64,000 bases of DNA from assembly GCA_018398585.1 (NCBI GenBank), contig JAGTTD010000016.1, positions 25,281,212-25,345,211 on the forward strand. The letters are read 5' to 3'. Below, in pieces: positions 11,736-23,666 of this stretch. Below the pieces are notes generated by a model that worked only from the letters and a program-made list of their open reading frames with translations, had not been told where the DNA came from and searched no databases. The translations under genes and the position numbers were made by a program. Origin of the DNA: Simmondsia chinensis. Lineage: Eukaryota > Streptophyta > Magnoliopsida > Caryophyllales > Simmondsiaceae. The first letter of the stretch is position 1. Each line of letters opens with the position of its first letter.

Positions 11736-11844
11736 GTAAGAAGCAAACGTGAGAAGTAAAATTTTATAAAAATTTTAAACTTAAATTTTTATTTGATTGG
11801 TAGAAAATAAGCAAAATATAAAAGATAATATTTTTAGTGTTTTA

Positions 11845-11960
11845 GGGGTTTCCGCTTTAAGCAGGGTATAGAGGGTGGATGTACATAGTCTTTTCCCTTT
11901 AGGGTGCTACCCTAAAAAAAGGTCATTTTTGAGAACCCCCAACCTGAGGGGTGTAACAAG
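11845..11960 (-). repeat. RTE LINE 3'-tail fragment
   Basis: The plus strand reads GCAGGGTATAGAGGGTGGAT, GTACATAGTC, then GGGTGCTACC and GGTCATTTTTGAGAACCCCC. It is collinear with the 3' tail module of the RTE element at 25710-26333 (which lies on the minus strand), so the fragment is in minus orientation. No coding part remains. Confidence 0.55.
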
Positions 11961-11979
11961 AGATTCGGTACTTGCGTAT

Positions 11980-12163
11980 TGGTACCCTCTAGGTAAGTTC
12001 TAAAACTTTTGTTTTTAACTACCTTCCTCAAGAAAGTTCTATTTCTGGTAACTAAACTCCAAACATTTTTTACCTACTTTCTAGAAAAGTTGACTTAGGA
12101 ATTGAATTATCAAAAAATACTTTTCTTACAAGAATCTAATTCATGTAGCAACCAAATAAGGCC
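11980..12163 (-). mobile_element. Tourist/Harbinger-like MITE fragment
   Basis: The right end GTAGCAACCAAATAAGGCC followed by TTA matches, in reverse, the left end TTA-GGCCTTGTTTGGTTGC of the MITE at 22161-22419. Internal words (GACTTAGGAATTGAATT, ACTTTCTAG) also match that family. The left boundary is eroded. Confidence 0.55.
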
Positions 12164-12169
12164 TTAGTG

Positions 12170-13016
12170 TTCGTTTGTTTAAGGAAAAAATTATATTATA
12201 AGAATTGGTTTTCTTATTTTTTATTGTTTGATGCGTGTATTTTGATGAGAAAGATTTTTCAAGTCATTATTCTAAAGTTTCAAGGTATTCATCTGTCCGA
12301 GTTTGAATAAGATCAAGTTTATGTTGGCTAAAAAAGATATAGGATGATTGGTGGAAGATGTTTTTTTCTAAAATAAACAAAGAGATATAACAAGGTGGGA
12401 ACGAGTTTTTTCCATTGAAACAAACGGTGAAAGACCTAAAGTGAAATTTGATTTTCCAAAAATCTTTTCCCAAGGAAGATGTTTTACGGAGGAAAAGGAT
12501 TTCTCCTCTATCAAACATAGCCTATTTTAAGTTTGTTTAAATTAGTTTTTATTGTTTATTTAAAATGATCCTTAGCATTTATGATTTTGTTCAAATTAGC
12601 ATCTGATCTTTCTCATTTTTTTAATTTTTATCTAATTTTGATCACTAATTGGAGGATTAATTTTGTTATAGAAACAACATCAGGGCATTTTAAACAAAAG
12701 AAAAATTCAATGACTAATTTAAACAGAGTTATAGATTATAGACTATTTTAAATAAAACAAAAAATGAGGAACCAATTTGAACAATTTTAAAAACATGAGG
12801 GACCGATGGTATAAAAAACTCATCTAGTGAAAAAATAATAAAAATTAAGATTTAGTGATGTTTACTATTAGTTTGTTTAATACATTAATTATATTATAGT
12901 ATTTCAATATTTATAATAAAGTTGAAGTTAGATTAATATCGTAACAGTTAACAGGTGGGTCATGTCAAATAATGTCCAACGTCTCCCACTTATATTCAAT
13001 GTCCTTAAAAACTAAT
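12170..13016. other. Gene-free stretch with AT-rich inverted repeats
   Basis: No gene recognised. Two weak inverted-repeat blocks are visible. One lies at about 12170-12530 (TTCGTTTGTTTAAGGAAAAA against GATTTCTCCTCTATCAAACA). The other is at about 12545-12830 (TTTAAATTAGTTTTTATTG against a reversed counterpart near 12720-12780). Both look like decayed MITEs. No TSD was established. Confidence 0.4.
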
Positions 13017-13021
13017 AAAAC

Positions 13022-13314
13022 TGTTAGAGTATAAAACTAATCCTGGACCTTCACCCATCAACTTAAGCTTTTGGGTGAGATGGTTCCTTAACATGGTATC
13101 AAAGCCTTGATGACCAAGTGGTCAGGAGTTCGAATCTCAACAGCCCCCACTTTCAATATTAAAACGATTAAGCACAAGGTAAGAGGTGGACATGTGCATT
13201 ATCCACGCTTCAAGCCCAAACGGGCATTTGCATGAGGGAACATGTTAGAGTATAAAACCAATCCTGGACCTTCACCCATCAGCTTAAGCTTTTGGGATAG
13301 ATGGTTCCTTGACA
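13022..13314 (+). mobile_element. TRIM (terminal-repeat retrotransposon in miniature)
   Basis: Two direct 72-base repeats (13022-13093 and 13243-13314) start TGTTAGAGTATAAAAC and end TTCCTTRACA, differing at only a few positions. The flanks are AAAAC on both sides (13017-13021, 13315-13319), a perfect 5-bp TSD. Immediately after the left LTR is TGGTATCAAAGCC (13094-13106), a primer-binding site matching the initiator-Met tRNA 3' end, and a purine-rich GCATGAGGGAA precedes the right LTR. The internal region is about 150 bases with no ORF. The element must have used proteins of another retrotransposon. A decayed relative in reverse orientation lies at 30215-30484. Confidence 0.9.
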
Positions 13315-13435
13315 AAAACACTGACGAAGTGGAGAGGATTTTAATTATGTTAATTTGATTTTTACTTAATGTTGTTACCCTTGGTAACAGTAAAAGAAGC
13401 AATCACATAGTTAAAAATAAGATGACAATATTCCC

Positions 13436-13590
13436 AGTACCCTAAGAGCTCCCGCCCAAGCAAGGTCTGAGGGGGTAGATATACGCAGCCCTCCCCCTTC
13501 AGGACACCCTGAAGAGAAACTGGTTTCGAAAACTCCCAATCTGAGAGATGCAACAGGAGGACTTCTCAAGAGGTCACCCATTTTGATATT
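13436..13590 (-). repeat. RTE LINE 3'-tail fragment
   Basis: The plus strand reads AGCTCCCGCCCAAGCAAGGT, GAGGGGGTAGATATACGCAG, CCCTTCAGGACACCCTGAAG and AACTCCCAATCTGAG. It is collinear with the 3' module of the RTE at 25710-26333. It is 5'-truncated and carries no coding sequence. Confidence 0.65.
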
Positions 13591-13599
13591 ACTCTCGCC

Positions 13600-14490
13600 C
13601 AAACACGCTTAACTCCGGATTTCTAAATAAGATACAATTCAATAATTTAAAAGTTAACGTGACGTAATAAAATTTGAAATATGAATTTTTTAAAGTTATA
13701 AGCATGATTATTTTCAACTGATTATTTGCTTTTTATTCTTGAAACACATCGGTTTCATCTTTTTTGAGCGTTGCTTGTCCTGTTTCTCTGTGTCCGAGTA
13801 GCCTTATTGTAGTTGACTCATTTTGTCATGCTATGGGGCTTGTGGTTTGCCTATTGTTCTGTCTCTGCTTGTGTTGTTCTGTCCCCTTTCTTTTGTGTTG
13901 GTTGTTTTGGTCCCCATTGTCTTGCAGCTGGACTCATGCCTCACTTAGCAAGTTGCACCCGGGGGGGCCATGCAGTAACAGGCTCAAGAAAGTGACACTA
14001 TGAAGTGAATAGTTAGTTAATCGAGTGACAGCAACAACGACACAGTATAAAGAATGTTTTGGGTAGCATAGATTGCAAGATTGATTTTATACCACCTTAT
14101 TAATAATTTAACACGAAACATTTTCAATCACTTGTAAATGTACATTGGTATCACATTTCACATGATAAATACCCACATATATAAAGAATGTAAATTAGTG
14201 TTTTGATATATTATACGTTTGTCATCCTTCCGGATAGATAAGAGCAAATTTCAATAGGTCAGTATCTACAGGTTTCATTATTTGAGATCATCAGGTTGGG
14301 TGTTTCTCATTGGTTCGCATGCATCGGGTAATGCATCTATTATTGCGATAGAGACAGTAGCGGCTAAGGATGCTTTTTTTGTGCTCTACAACCGAGTACA
14401 AGAAGAATCATTCAGAAAGGGGATAATGTGGTAGTCTTCAAGACAGTTTTACGCTTGTATTCTATTCCAGCAGATATTATTAGTATTGTG
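13600..14490. other. Gene-free stretch
   Basis: No exon or complete element recognised. A T/G-rich block at 13740-13990 with plus-strand open frames rich in Cys, Leu and Phe resembles LINE 3'-untranslated sequence, but no poly(A) end or TSD is visible. The rest is AT-rich. Confidence 0.35.
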
Positions 14491-14503
14491 GATGACATTA
14501 ACC

Positions 14504-14688
14504 TTTTTTTTTTTTTTTTTAAATGAGGGACTAGGTTGCCACCGCCAACCCCGGCCCATGAGGAGATCCACAATCCCCATGAGCAGGTAAATCATAAGTA
14601 TATCCTCAGTGAGAATCGAACTCCTGACCTCTGGGCGATGACTGCATGGGTAAGAGATGCCACCAACTGAGACGCTTTCATGATGGGG
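14504..14688 (-). mobile_element. tRNA-derived SINE
   Basis: On the minus strand the element begins near GCGTCTCAGTTGGTGGCATC (tRNA-like A-box region), contains a B-box-like GGAGTTCGATTCTC about 40 bases later, and ends in a run of A (plus-strand T run at 14504-14520). The flanks GATGACATTAACC (14491-14503) and GATGATATTAACC (14689-14701) form a 13-base TSD with one mismatch. A-box, B-box, oligo(A) tail and a long TSD together define a SINE, not a functional tRNA gene. Confidence 0.85.
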
Positions 14689-14701
14689 GATGATATTAAC
14701 C

Positions 14702-17700
14702 TCTTAAGCGTTTAATATGATCAAGCCTATTTCAAACACTGCTATAAAGAAGCAAATAGTTGGTTATCAAAACTAAGTCACGAGGATTTTGGCATTATAA
14801 TGGGAGATTTTTCTTCACACAGAGCCCTCCTCCTCCTTTCTTGTGTCGATGCCTCAGGTATCCCTCTTAAAAATCGGGCATACCTAAGGGGTTTATCTTT
14901 ACCATTTTAAAAAAATCATACATTTCTTATACTATTGAACATGTAACAATATAAAAAGAATGCCTTTAAGCATAATCCTTGCATGTATATCCCAAAAGTA
15001 CCGCCTGTATACAAAGACCAATACAAGTAGATCAGTCAAGCTGACATAAGTAAAGCGACATGGATGAAAACATAAGTGACCCGTAAAGACTATGAAAGAT
15101 AGACTAAATGGATCTTCAGAAATCCCAAAATGAATCATATAAAGAACAAGACAGTTTTTGAACACAGAAACCTTATGACATGAAAAAAAAAAAAAAAAAA
15201 AAAACCACATAGAGACCTATTTTCTGAGTGCAAATAATCGGGTTGTCTTACAGTAAACTACAGAAAAGAAGACTTCAATACTTTCAGGTTACAGACGCCA
15301 TATGAAAACCCAAACAATCTAGGCGTTTACAACCACCACCCATTGCTTTAATGAGGCTCCCACCATGGCCGCCTAGAAAGAATAAGATGCGTGCAGTCTT
15401 ACACTTACAGAGTGCTATCCTGTAGAAAGGTTATTTCTAAAGGGCCCTAATCCAAAAAAGATTTATCCTAAGGCAATAACAAATTTGTCCTTCCTAAAAG
15501 ATTTATCCAAGACATCTATTCCTAAAAGGCAGTTATCCTTATCTTTTCTTCTTTCATTTTTTAATCTTTCTCCCTCCACGCCCCTTCTCAAGGACCCCAA
15601 CTAATCTTCAAACCTTACATAAAGCACAAATGTTGATGAAGTAGCCTTATATTTGCAACAACAAATGTAAAGCTAAATGTTAAAAAGCCATATATAATAA
15701 ACTGGTGCTGTGCCAAAGAAACATCATCAGTACACATGCTAGTTACACTCCCAAATTGTATCCAATCCGAAAATCCACACATTAAACAAATGTACTTACA
15801 GTCACTTGAAGCTAGAATAAAAATTTCACATTATTTCTCCCGTTCTAAAGATGCATGGATGCTATGGTAATCTAATACAAGAACAAACAAACGTTAAGCG
15901 AACTAACTAATGAGAAATTGGATATACAACATACAAAAACCTTTCTTACAATACAGAAAGTCATTCTAGATAAAATCGATGTTAGTAGTATCTTTCACCA
16001 ACACTACCATTAAATGATGTCTTTACCACTAGAAGGCACAACCACCAACAGTTAACTAAGGCTGTCTTAAATTGACTAAGAACCTAGACCCCGCACTAGC
16101 GGGAGCCTTTTTGAGGTACTGGGCTGTTCTTGCTGCTGTTGTCGTCGTTGTCTTAAATTAACTAAAAAGCCTTAAGTTAATTTTTAGACCAGCAGTAACT
16201 AGCTAACTATTTCATTTGCCAAATAATTGATTTAAGCAATAACAAAATTAATTCATTGCAACTTATCTCAAAATCTAAAAGCAAACAGACAAGCAGAGAG
16301 AAATAACTATCAAATACTTGAACTCAAATAACCTAATAAAACAAATACAAGAATTAAATTTCAGAAACTAAACACGCATACAAATCAAATATTGCAAACA
16401 AACTCCAGAAAGAAAAAAGCACAGAATTAGACATTAACAAAGAGAAGCAATGATGGTGAAAGAATGAGTGCAAAAGGAGGAGAAAATGAGTGTAGAGCAA
16501 AAATTACCTTTGTGTTCTCCAATATGTTTTTTGCTGACCCTTTGCTCGTACAACTTTGACAGGTTATTCACCAACTGGAAGGAGCTTATCAGATCTTTAA
16601 ACAAAAAGACACAAGTAGATATACAATGCCAAGATTTAATCGAGCAAGTGCAATATCCAAACATCAAATAGTAGAATAGAAAACTAATTACAAGAGAGTT
16701 GTTAATCCAGACACACAAAAAGTTAATGGGAATGTAGGCCTCACCTAAATTTATCAAAGCCTGACGAAGAAACATAGATTATGGCCAATTCGTTCGCGCT
16801 TCAGTTTCTCACCGCAGATTGTGTTAAAAAACAATCAAAAAGGTCTCAAAAATTGAAGTAGGAAGGAGGAACACAGGAAACCTTCCTCTCACAGTGGCAT
16901 TGTTTGTTTGGGTTTTGGCGTTAGGGCTTGTTTGGTTAAGTTGTGAAAATAACTAACTTTTTTAGAAACAATTTTTGCAGAACCACTTTTGTAAAATGTG
17001 CTCTCCGTAGTGGCATTTTTGTCTAAAAAATTTTTAGTTTTTGCTCCTACTTTTGCTTTAAAAGGAAAAACAATATTTTTGTTACTTTGCTTAAAAGCAG
17101 CAAAACAACTTTTACTTCTTTTAAAATCACTTTTCTTTCAGGCCAAACACCATCTCATATAAGGTTATTTTGAGTATCGTAGAGGCCAAACACCATCTGT
17201 GGATATGTTACCCGTATACCTGCCAGCAGTTATGATGAACTCATATGCTTGAAAGCGCACAGTTTTTAACACACATTAAAACCATATCAGTGCCTTAATT
17301 ACAAAAGAAACAATAATTATGACAATGTTTGACCTACTTTATCACATACAAATTACCCATAAAAATTGAAATGGCTTTAACAATTTTTCTTTCCGGTTTA
17401 AAAAAATAAACTCAGTAGATGAAACATTGCTTCTAAGAAATGAGGATTAAAACCAAATTTAGTAAATGAAATATTAAATTCTAAGTCATAAGCATTACTA
17501 TATACACAAAAAATGTAACATGTTTTCAAAATAGAGAATCTAAAGCAACATTTTTTGAGAAGAACAATATCAACATCAACACTGACAACTAGAATGATGA
17601 TGTGACATCTACATGATATTTTCTTGTTTCCTTATTTCGTCTTCCTAGTTGCCACATCAACATCTCATTCGTTGAAGATGAACCTGGCACCCTTCTTGTT

Positions 17701-17924
17701 CTTCTTTAAAAGTATGTGATCTTTTTTATTCTTCTAAAATATGCAACCCTAATGTGCATAAAATGAGCCAATTTCCTTTCCAGTTCTCTTTCTCATACAG
17801 AATACATCTTAATATGCTTTTGGGGAACAAAAGTTTCAAACCACTCAAACCCACCAAACCAAAAAAAAATTTCTAAGAAACAAATTTTGGTCAATTTCTG
17901 TACCAATTCATTACAACAAAAACG
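14702..17924. other. Gene-free stretch between SINE and oxoprolinase gene
   Basis: No gene recognised. It contains an oligo(A) tract at 15184-15203, an RTE-tail fragment at about 15385-15450 (GTGCAGTCTTAC, GAAAGGTTATTTCTAAAGGG), and an opposite-orientation RTE-tail fragment at about 16085-16160 ending in TGCTGTTGTCGTCGTTG. A probable MITE lies at about 16922-17150, with GGGCTTGTTTGGTTAAG at the left and AGGCCAAACACC at the right. The remainder is AT-rich. Confidence 0.45.
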
Positions 17925-17929
17925 AAAAG

Positions 17930-18060
17930 CTAGTGTCTCGAAGAGGCTCCCGCCAAGGCAGGGTCTGGGAGAGTAGCATGTATGTAACCTTATTCCTACA
18001 AGATGCTACCTTGCAGAGAGGCTGTTTCCGAAAGGACCCCAACCCTAAAATTATGTACCA
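17930..18060 (-). repeat. RTE LINE 3'-tail fragment next to the oxoprolinase 3' end
   Basis: The plus strand reads GAGGCTCCCGCCAAGGCAGG, GTCTGGGAGAGTAGCATGTA, GATGCTACCTTGCAGAGAGG and CTGTTTCCGAAAGGACCCC. A CAA-rich tract lies left of it, corresponding to the (TTG)n RTE terminus. It lies about 160 bases beyond the oxoprolinase stop codon and could be part of that gene's 3' UTR. Confidence 0.7.
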
Positions 18061-18221
18061 GCTTATTACCTGATAGAAATTGGTTCCTGAGACAACTACA
18101 TCATATCTCAATTGAAATGCAACAGTTTCAACACTTAATCTCCAAATTCTCATTCATATCAGGCTTCAAAGTAACATTGCTGGCTCTCTTATTCTTAAAC
18201 ATAAACACCATCTGCAATACC

Positions 18222-21200
18222 TTAGCAAGATGAGCCCCATCCGCCTCCTCCAGGAGTCAAAATCAGAAGCATTTCGCCAGCCTCAACATGTATGCTATTC
18301 TTGCCTCCTAGGTACAGTTTTCTTCTCTCTTTGGTAATCAGGTAATTAGCTCCTCGGGCACCGGGTTTTCCCCCTTTCAGTCCTCTGGGAGCGTGAACAC
18401 GCCGCTCTGATAGGATGCTCACCACCACTGGCCGCCTAAATTCTATCTCCCTCACCAGCCCATCACCGCCTCTGTAAAGTCCTGCGCCTCCGCTGTTCTC
18501 TCTGATTCCAAACTTGTGAAGGATAACTGGGTATCTCTGCTCGAAGATTTCTGGATCTGTAATCCGTGTATTTGTCATGTGACATTGGACCCCGCTTGTC
18601 CCATCCCAAATGGGACCCGCCCCACATCCACCTCCGATAGTTTCATAGTAGCCGAAGGTATCATCCCCGAACGTGAGATTGTTCATGCACCCCTGAGAAC
18701 AAGCACAAGCCTGAAATGCTGTCAGAATAACATCTGTAACTCTCTGAGATGTAAGTACATTGCCTCCTACTACAGCAGCCTTATCACTAGGAGAGAGAAA
18801 AGAAGATGGTATATGAATCTTGACTGGGGCAAGGCAACCTTGATTCAGAGGAATATCGACATCGACCAAACATCGGAGACAGTATATGACAGCAGCAGCA
18901 GTAACTGCTTCTGGTGCGTTCCAGTTACCATAAACTTCTGGGCTCGTCCCAGAAAAGTCGAAAAATGCTTCTCCCTTCGCAGAATCAATGGTTAGTTTCA
19001 GATGAATAGCCGAACCATCATCCATATAGTCTTCTTCTTCAATGGTGAATTCCCCTATATTGTCAGACTCAGTCGACAGAGATGAAACCTTAGCAGCCAC
19101 AGCTTTGAGCATTTCCCGGACAGCATGTTCAGCATTAAGCTGCACATACTTCATATACGCCTGAACAGTCTCCAAGCTGTATTGATCAATAAGCTCTTTG
19201 ATAAGAGAAATTCCTCTCTGATTAGCAGCTACTTGTGCATGAAGATCCGACAAATTATCTTGAAGCCTACGTGTACCGGGTATCTTATGGGCAGGATCAT
19301 CAGAGCATGGGTACTGGAGTAGTTTGATGACACCTTCCTCCTGAAAAACCCCCTTCTCGACTAGTTTAAACGCTTTGATGGCAGCCCCTTCTTCCCATAT
19401 GGCCTTAGAAAAAGGCGGCATGCTTCCAGGGGTTATACCTCCAATTTCAGCATGGTGCCCCCTGCTTGCTACGAAGAAAACCAGCTTTCCTTTGTCAAAG
19501 ACAGGTGTTATAACGGTTATATCGGGTAAATGGCTACCTCCTGAACAGGGGTGATTGGTCACCAAAACATCTCCTTCATTCAGATTGTCACCCCAGTATT
19601 CAAGTTGCCAACGAACAGTTGAGGACATAGCGCCAAGATGCACAGGCACATGAGGAGCATTAGCGACGAGTCCCCCATCAGGATCGAACAGTGCACAGGA
19701 GAAGTCAAGACGTTCCTTAATATTTGTCGAGATAGAAGTTCTCTGTAGGGTCCTCCCCATCTGTTCAGCTATTCCCATAAACCTGTGGCTGAAAATTGAC
19801 AGCTGCACCACATCAGCCACTTTCTCTGACATTGTTGCAGCGCTTGAAGGTGACTCGATCTCAATTTTGATGTTGCCGTACTTTGTTATTATGGCCTTAC
19901 AATTTGGTTCCACGATTACAGTACTGTTTCCATTCATGATGACAGCAGGGCCAGGAATGACATGACCATAACCAAGATTCTCAAGTTTGAAAAGAGGCGT
20001 CTCGTGCCAACCATTATCAAAGTAAACCTTGTAATGACCTTCAATTTTAGGGGTTTCAGAAGACGGCTCCAGAGCGACAGGTTTCAGGATATTAGTGACT
20101 CCCACACCACGAACTCTTACGTCACAGATAAGGATGTTTCTATTTTGTAGTTTGAATCCGTATTCCCGTTGAAACAACTTCACAAATTCAGCAGCATAAT
20201 CAAATGCTGACCCATCATTATTCTTCCGTCCTTTCACCATGATGGCAGTATCTGTACCCTCATACCTCAAATTTAAATAAGTTTCAGCTCTGATGTTCTC
20301 TTCTCTAAAGCCTTGCTCTTGCAACTTTTGCTTCACCTGCTCCACCAAGTTATTTTCCCTATTAGAAGCTTCGAGGACAGACTCTGGACAATAAATAGCA
20401 GAATAAGGCTCTTGAGCATCTTCAACAACATCAGCCAATCCCATTCCATATGCACTTAATATACCACAGAACCTGTGAATCAACACCTCCTTCATAGCCA
20501 ATGCTCGAGCAATAGCACAAGCATGTTGCGGCCCAGCACCTCCAAAGCAAGCAAGAGCATGATTCTTCGTCTCATGGCCTTTCATCTCAGTCAATTGGCG
20601 TATTGGACGACACATTGTTTCATTAGCAACATTCACAAATCCAAAGGCGATCTCCTCAACAGTCATGTCCTTCACTGATGGATCCTGAGTCTTCCTATGA
20701 AGGTTTATTTCCATCGCAAGCTTCTCAAACTTTTCTCTGGCGGCCTCAACATCTAAAGGTTGATCCTCTTTGGGGCCAAATATGGAAGGAAAATAATCAG
20801 GAATCACATAACCTAGCATCAGATTTGCATCGGTAACCGCCAATTCGCCTCCTTTTCTGTAACAAACAGGGCCGGGATGAGCACCTACTGATTCTGGTCC
20901 CACCTTGAAAGCTCCAAACTGGAATTTCAACTTTGATCCCCCACCAGCTGCCACGGTGTTGATATCAAGTTGAGGGGCCTGGATAATAGCTCCTGCAATC
21001 TGAGTTTCAAGCACCTGTTCATAACTTCCAGCATAACGGCTCACATCCGTGGATGTACCGCCCATATCAAATCCAATAAGTGGCTTATCTGTTTCCGCTC
21101 CAAAAAGGGTTTGTGAGTAACCAACCACGCCACCAGCAGGACCCGACAAAACTGCTTTGTGGCCTGAAAACCTGCTTTCTGTTGCTAGTCCCCCATCTGA

Positions 21201-22025
21201 CTGCATAAACAAGACGTTCACCTTGCCCAACCCTTCATCGAATTTGGATATAAACCCAGACAAGTACTCCTCAATTACGGGAGTCAGGTATGCATCCACG
21301 CTTGCAGTGAGACCTCTTGGAATTGCTCGAACCATAGGCGTCAAAGCAGAAGACAAAGAAACATGTCTGAAACCCATGCTCAATGCTAATTGCTCAATGG
21401 AAATCTCATGCTGAGGGAACGTGTAAGAGTGTATCAATACAACTGCTAAACAACTGATCCCTCTATCCAAAAGACCCTTTAACAAAGGCCTTAACGCCGC
21501 TTCATTAAGTGGCTTGACAACTCTGACATGCTCTCCCGAAACTCCTTTAACCAATGATGCAGAACCCACATTTGCTTCTTTTTTATCAAGAACAAGTTCA
21601 ACTCTCTCTTCTACTTCTATGACCTCTTCGTAAAGATTTGATGGTTTTGACACCGTGAGATCGAAGATGTTTGGACGAGCCTGGTTACCAATCTGCAAAA
21701 GATCCTTGAAACCTTGAGTAACACACAGAGCAATCCTTTCTCCTTTCCGCTCCAAAAGTGCATTTGTAGCCACCGTTGTCCCCATCCTTATCCATTCGAT
21801 TTTATCTGTAGGAACCTTGGATGACCGAGGAATCTTTTCACCTGTATATTCCTCCAAGATTCTCCGAATCCCTTCGACTGGTGCATCGTCATAGTTGGAA
21901 GGATCAACTGATAACAGTTTCATAACTCGCCCTTCCGACTGGCCAGGGATCTCTGCATAGACATCCGTAAAAGTACCCCCTCTATCGATACAAAACCTTA
22001 GCTTTTCTGTAACAACACTACCCAT
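18222..22025 (-). CDS. OXP1: 5-oxoprolinase (ATP-hydrolysing)
   Basis: An intact uninterrupted frame of 1267 codons, the usual length of eukaryotic 5-oxoprolinase. The enzyme opens 5-oxoproline to glutamate at the expense of ATP; in plants this is a cytosolic step in glutathione turnover. The amino-terminal hydantoinase A half starts with the signature [19 protein letters not shown] (residues about 10-28) and carries a second nucleotide-binding-like block [13 protein letters not shown] at about residue 317. The hydantoinase B half begins near residue 731 ([18 protein letters not shown]) and includes [20 protein letters not shown]. The protein ends in a Gly-rich GGGGWGSS tail. The start is the first Met, ten residues before the conserved block, with no in-frame extension. 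A TACGCAG acceptor directly precedes GCCAAAATGG, indicating a 5'-UTR intron. No frameshift or missing motif was seen. Confidence 0.96.
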   Translation of the reverse strand: MGSVVTEKLRFCIDRGGTFTDVYAEIPGQSEGRVMKLLSVDPSNYDDAPVEGIRRILEEYTGEKIPRSSKVPTDKIEWIRMGTTVATNALLERKGERIALCVTQGFKDLLQIGNQARPNIFDLTVSKPSNLYEEVIEVEERVELVLDKKEANVGSASLVKGVSGEHVRVVKPLNEAALRPLLKGLLDRGISCLAVVLIHSYTFPQHEISIEQLALSMGFRHVSLSSALTPMVRAIPRGLTASVDAYLTPVIEEYLSGFISKFDEGLGKVNVLFMQSDGGLATESRFSGHKAVLSGPAGGVVGYSQTLFGAETDKPLIGFDMGGTSTDVSRYAGSYEQVLETQIAGAIIQAPQLDINTVAAGGGSKLKFQFGAFKVGPESVGAHPGPVCYRKGGELAVTDANLMLGYVIPDYFPSIFGPKEDQPLDVEAAREKFEKLAMEINLHRKTQDPSVKDMTVEEIAFGFVNVANETMCRPIRQLTEMKGHETKNHALACFGGAGPQHACAIARALAMKEVLIHRFCGILSAYGMGLADVVEDAQEPYSAIYCPESVLEASNRENNLVEQVKQKLQEQGFREENIRAETYLNLRYEGTDTAIMVKGRKNNDGSAFDYAAEFVKLFQREYGFKLQNRNILICDVRVRGVGVTNILKPVALEPSSETPKIEGHYKVYFDNGWHETPLFKLENLGYGHVIPGPAVIMNGNSTVIVEPNCKAIITKYGNIKIEIESPSSAATMSEKVADVVQLSIFSHRFMGIAEQMGRTLQRTSISTNIKERLDFSCALFDPDGGLVANAPHVPVHLGAMSSTVRWQLEYWGDNLNEGDVLVTNHPCSGGSHLPDITVITPVFDKGKLVFFVASRGHHAEIGGITPGSMPPFSKAIWEEGAAIKAFKLVEKGVFQEEGVIKLLQYPCSDDPAHKIPGTRRLQDNLSDLHAQVAANQRGISLIKELIDQYSLETVQAYMKYVQLNAEHAVREMLKAVAAKVSSLSTESDNIGEFTIEEEDYMDDGSAIHLKLTIDSAKGEAFFDFSGTSPEVYGNWNAPEAVTAAAVIYCLRCLVDVDIPLNQGCLAPVKIHIPSSFLSPSDKAAVVGGNVLTSQRVTDVILTAFQACACSQGCMNNLTFGDDTFGYYETIGGGCGAGPIWDGTSGVQCHMTNTRITDPEIFEQRYPVILHKFGIRENSGGAGLYRGGDGLVREIEFRRPVVVSILSERRVHAPRGLKGGKPGARGANYLITKERRKLYLGGKNSIHVEAGEMLLILTPGGGGWGSSC

Positions 22026-22930
22026 TTTGGCCTGCGTAGATACAAAGTTAGAATCTTATATAGACCTACACATTCACCACCACGACTTACGTTCACATTC
22101 ATCAATTCACCGCTATTGTGATTAGAACACCGAAATGTCTAATAATAATAGTGATTGTCTTAGGCCTTGTTTGGTTGCAACATGAATTAAATTCCTATAG
22201 GAAGTTGTATTTCTTAGGAATTCAATTCCCATGTCAACTTGCTAGGTGAAAATAAAGGAATTAGAACTTACCTATGGGGCTAAATAAGTTACTTCCCGCA
22301 ATTGCATTTTGAAGGAATTGAAAATTGCTAAGTAATTTTTACTTCTCATGTTCTGCCAATTTCCTAGCAACCAAACAATCCGATTTTCTACGTTTACTTC
22401 CTAGTAACCAAACAAGGCCTCAAAATACAAAGCAATATCAATTTGTTTTGCTCAAAAGCAATACCAACAAGCTGCAACGAATGTTTATTTGTTGATGCTC
22501 TGCGACTTCCAAGTATCAACGTGATATGGGATTTAATTGAAGCTCAGTTCATTGTAAATTTTTAGTTTACAAAGATCAGAAATCAATTTGAACATATTTA
22601 AAAACACGAGACATCAACTATATAAATAACTTAGTAGAAACCTCATATGAGATCATTTCATTGTAGATTTTTTAGTTTAATAATCAATACAAAATATAAA
22701 TCAATGATTAGACTAACATCAAAAGATAGAACTCAATATATTATTATGCAATAAATTAGAAGAAACACAATAAAATCTCAAAATAATTTGAGTTTTGACA
22801 TCGAAACGAACCTAATTAGAGGGAGAAATGAATCCTAACTGGCGAGGTGAAGCGGCGAGGGTTCTACTTGGATTGAGGATCGAATGAGGAGAAGAGAACG
22901 CGTGTTGAGGTTTTGTTTCGGAAATATTCT
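22026..22930 (-). promoter_or_regulatory. Predicted 5'-UTR intron, leader exon and promoter of the oxoprolinase gene
   Basis: The acceptor lies at about 22031 (TCTACGCAG, minus strand). A plausible leader exon is at about 22820-22910, where GC-richer sequence (CTCGCCGCTTCACCTCGCC on the minus strand) ends in a possible donor TTAG/GTTCG. The intron would be about 780 bases and contain the MITE at 22161-22419. The exon limits are inferred from sequence signals only. Confidence 0.5.
22161..22419. mobile_element. Tourist-like (PIF/Harbinger) MITE
   Basis: A 259-base inverted-repeat element starting GGCCTTGTTTGGTTGC and ending GTAACCAAACAAGGCC, flanked by TTA (22158-22160) and TCA (22420-22422), compatible with the 3-bp TWA target duplication of the superfamily with one change. 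It has no ORF. Related sequence occurs at 11980-12163, 59875-60120 and 61450-61780. It sits inside the predicted 5'-UTR intron of the oxoprolinase gene. Confidence 0.75.
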
Positions 22931-22934
22931 TTTT

Positions 22935-23600
22935 TGGGTAAATCGCATAAATTTCTATCATTTGTTTTAAAAATAAATTTTTTTCTCATATATAAAAGCA
23001 CTTATAAAATTCTCTCATTTTTTAAAATTTATTATTTAACCTTCATATAATTTATTTTTAACCATTTTGTCCTTTAAAAGTAATACAGTTAAATATTTAA
23101 TTTTATTTTTAGAAGGAGGTTTTAAATTATTAGGCAAAAATTAAAAATTTTATATTTGTAGTAAATGAATTAAGGAGATTTTCTATATTTATAAAAATAT
23201 AATTATTTTAATTAATTTTAGTAATGATATTATAAATTCAGAAGATAAAATGTATTCTTAAAATTTTTACAAAAATATTATGAGATAAAATATAATATTT
23301 TTTTTGATGATATAATAACACTACTATAATTAATTAAAATAATAATTTTTATGAATATAGAAAACCCCCTTTTTAAAAATATAAAAAAATTCTTATTTTT
23401 CTTCAAAATAGAAAAGCCCTACCTAAAAATAAAATAAAGCGCTTAACCATTTTATTTTGAAGGACAAAATAGTCAAAAATGCTATTTGGGGGCAAAGTGA
23501 TAAATTTTCAAAAGTGAAGGGATTAGTGAGTGGTTTTATTTGTGAGAAAATTTTCTGTTATTTAAGTAAAAGTCAAGAAATTTTCTGTAATTTACCCCAT
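22935..23600. mobile_element. Probable long inverted-repeat element upstream of the oxoprolinase gene
   Basis: The left end GGGTAAATCGCATAAATTTC opposes GAAATTTTCTGTAATTTACC at the right. Further matching inverted blocks occur inward, such as TTAACCATTTTGTCCTTTAA against AAGGACAAAATAGTCAAAAA, and CCCCCTTTTTAAAAATA against a left-hand counterpart. It is very AT-rich with no ORF. The TSD was not resolved. Confidence 0.55.
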
Positions 23601-23666
23601 TTTGTAGGATTTCTTACTAACTTGTACATGTGACCTGCACGTGGCAATTGGGCATGTAAATTTTTG

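Noticed and set aside
14504..14688. Possible tRNA gene (A-box and B-box-like words on the minus strand)
   Set aside because: No cloverleaf-length spacing with acceptor stem; oligo(A) end and 13-bp target duplication show a SINE.
18516..21414. Plus-strand ORFs opposite the oxoprolinase gene
   Set aside because: They are frame shadows of a strongly conserved minus-strand coding sequence.
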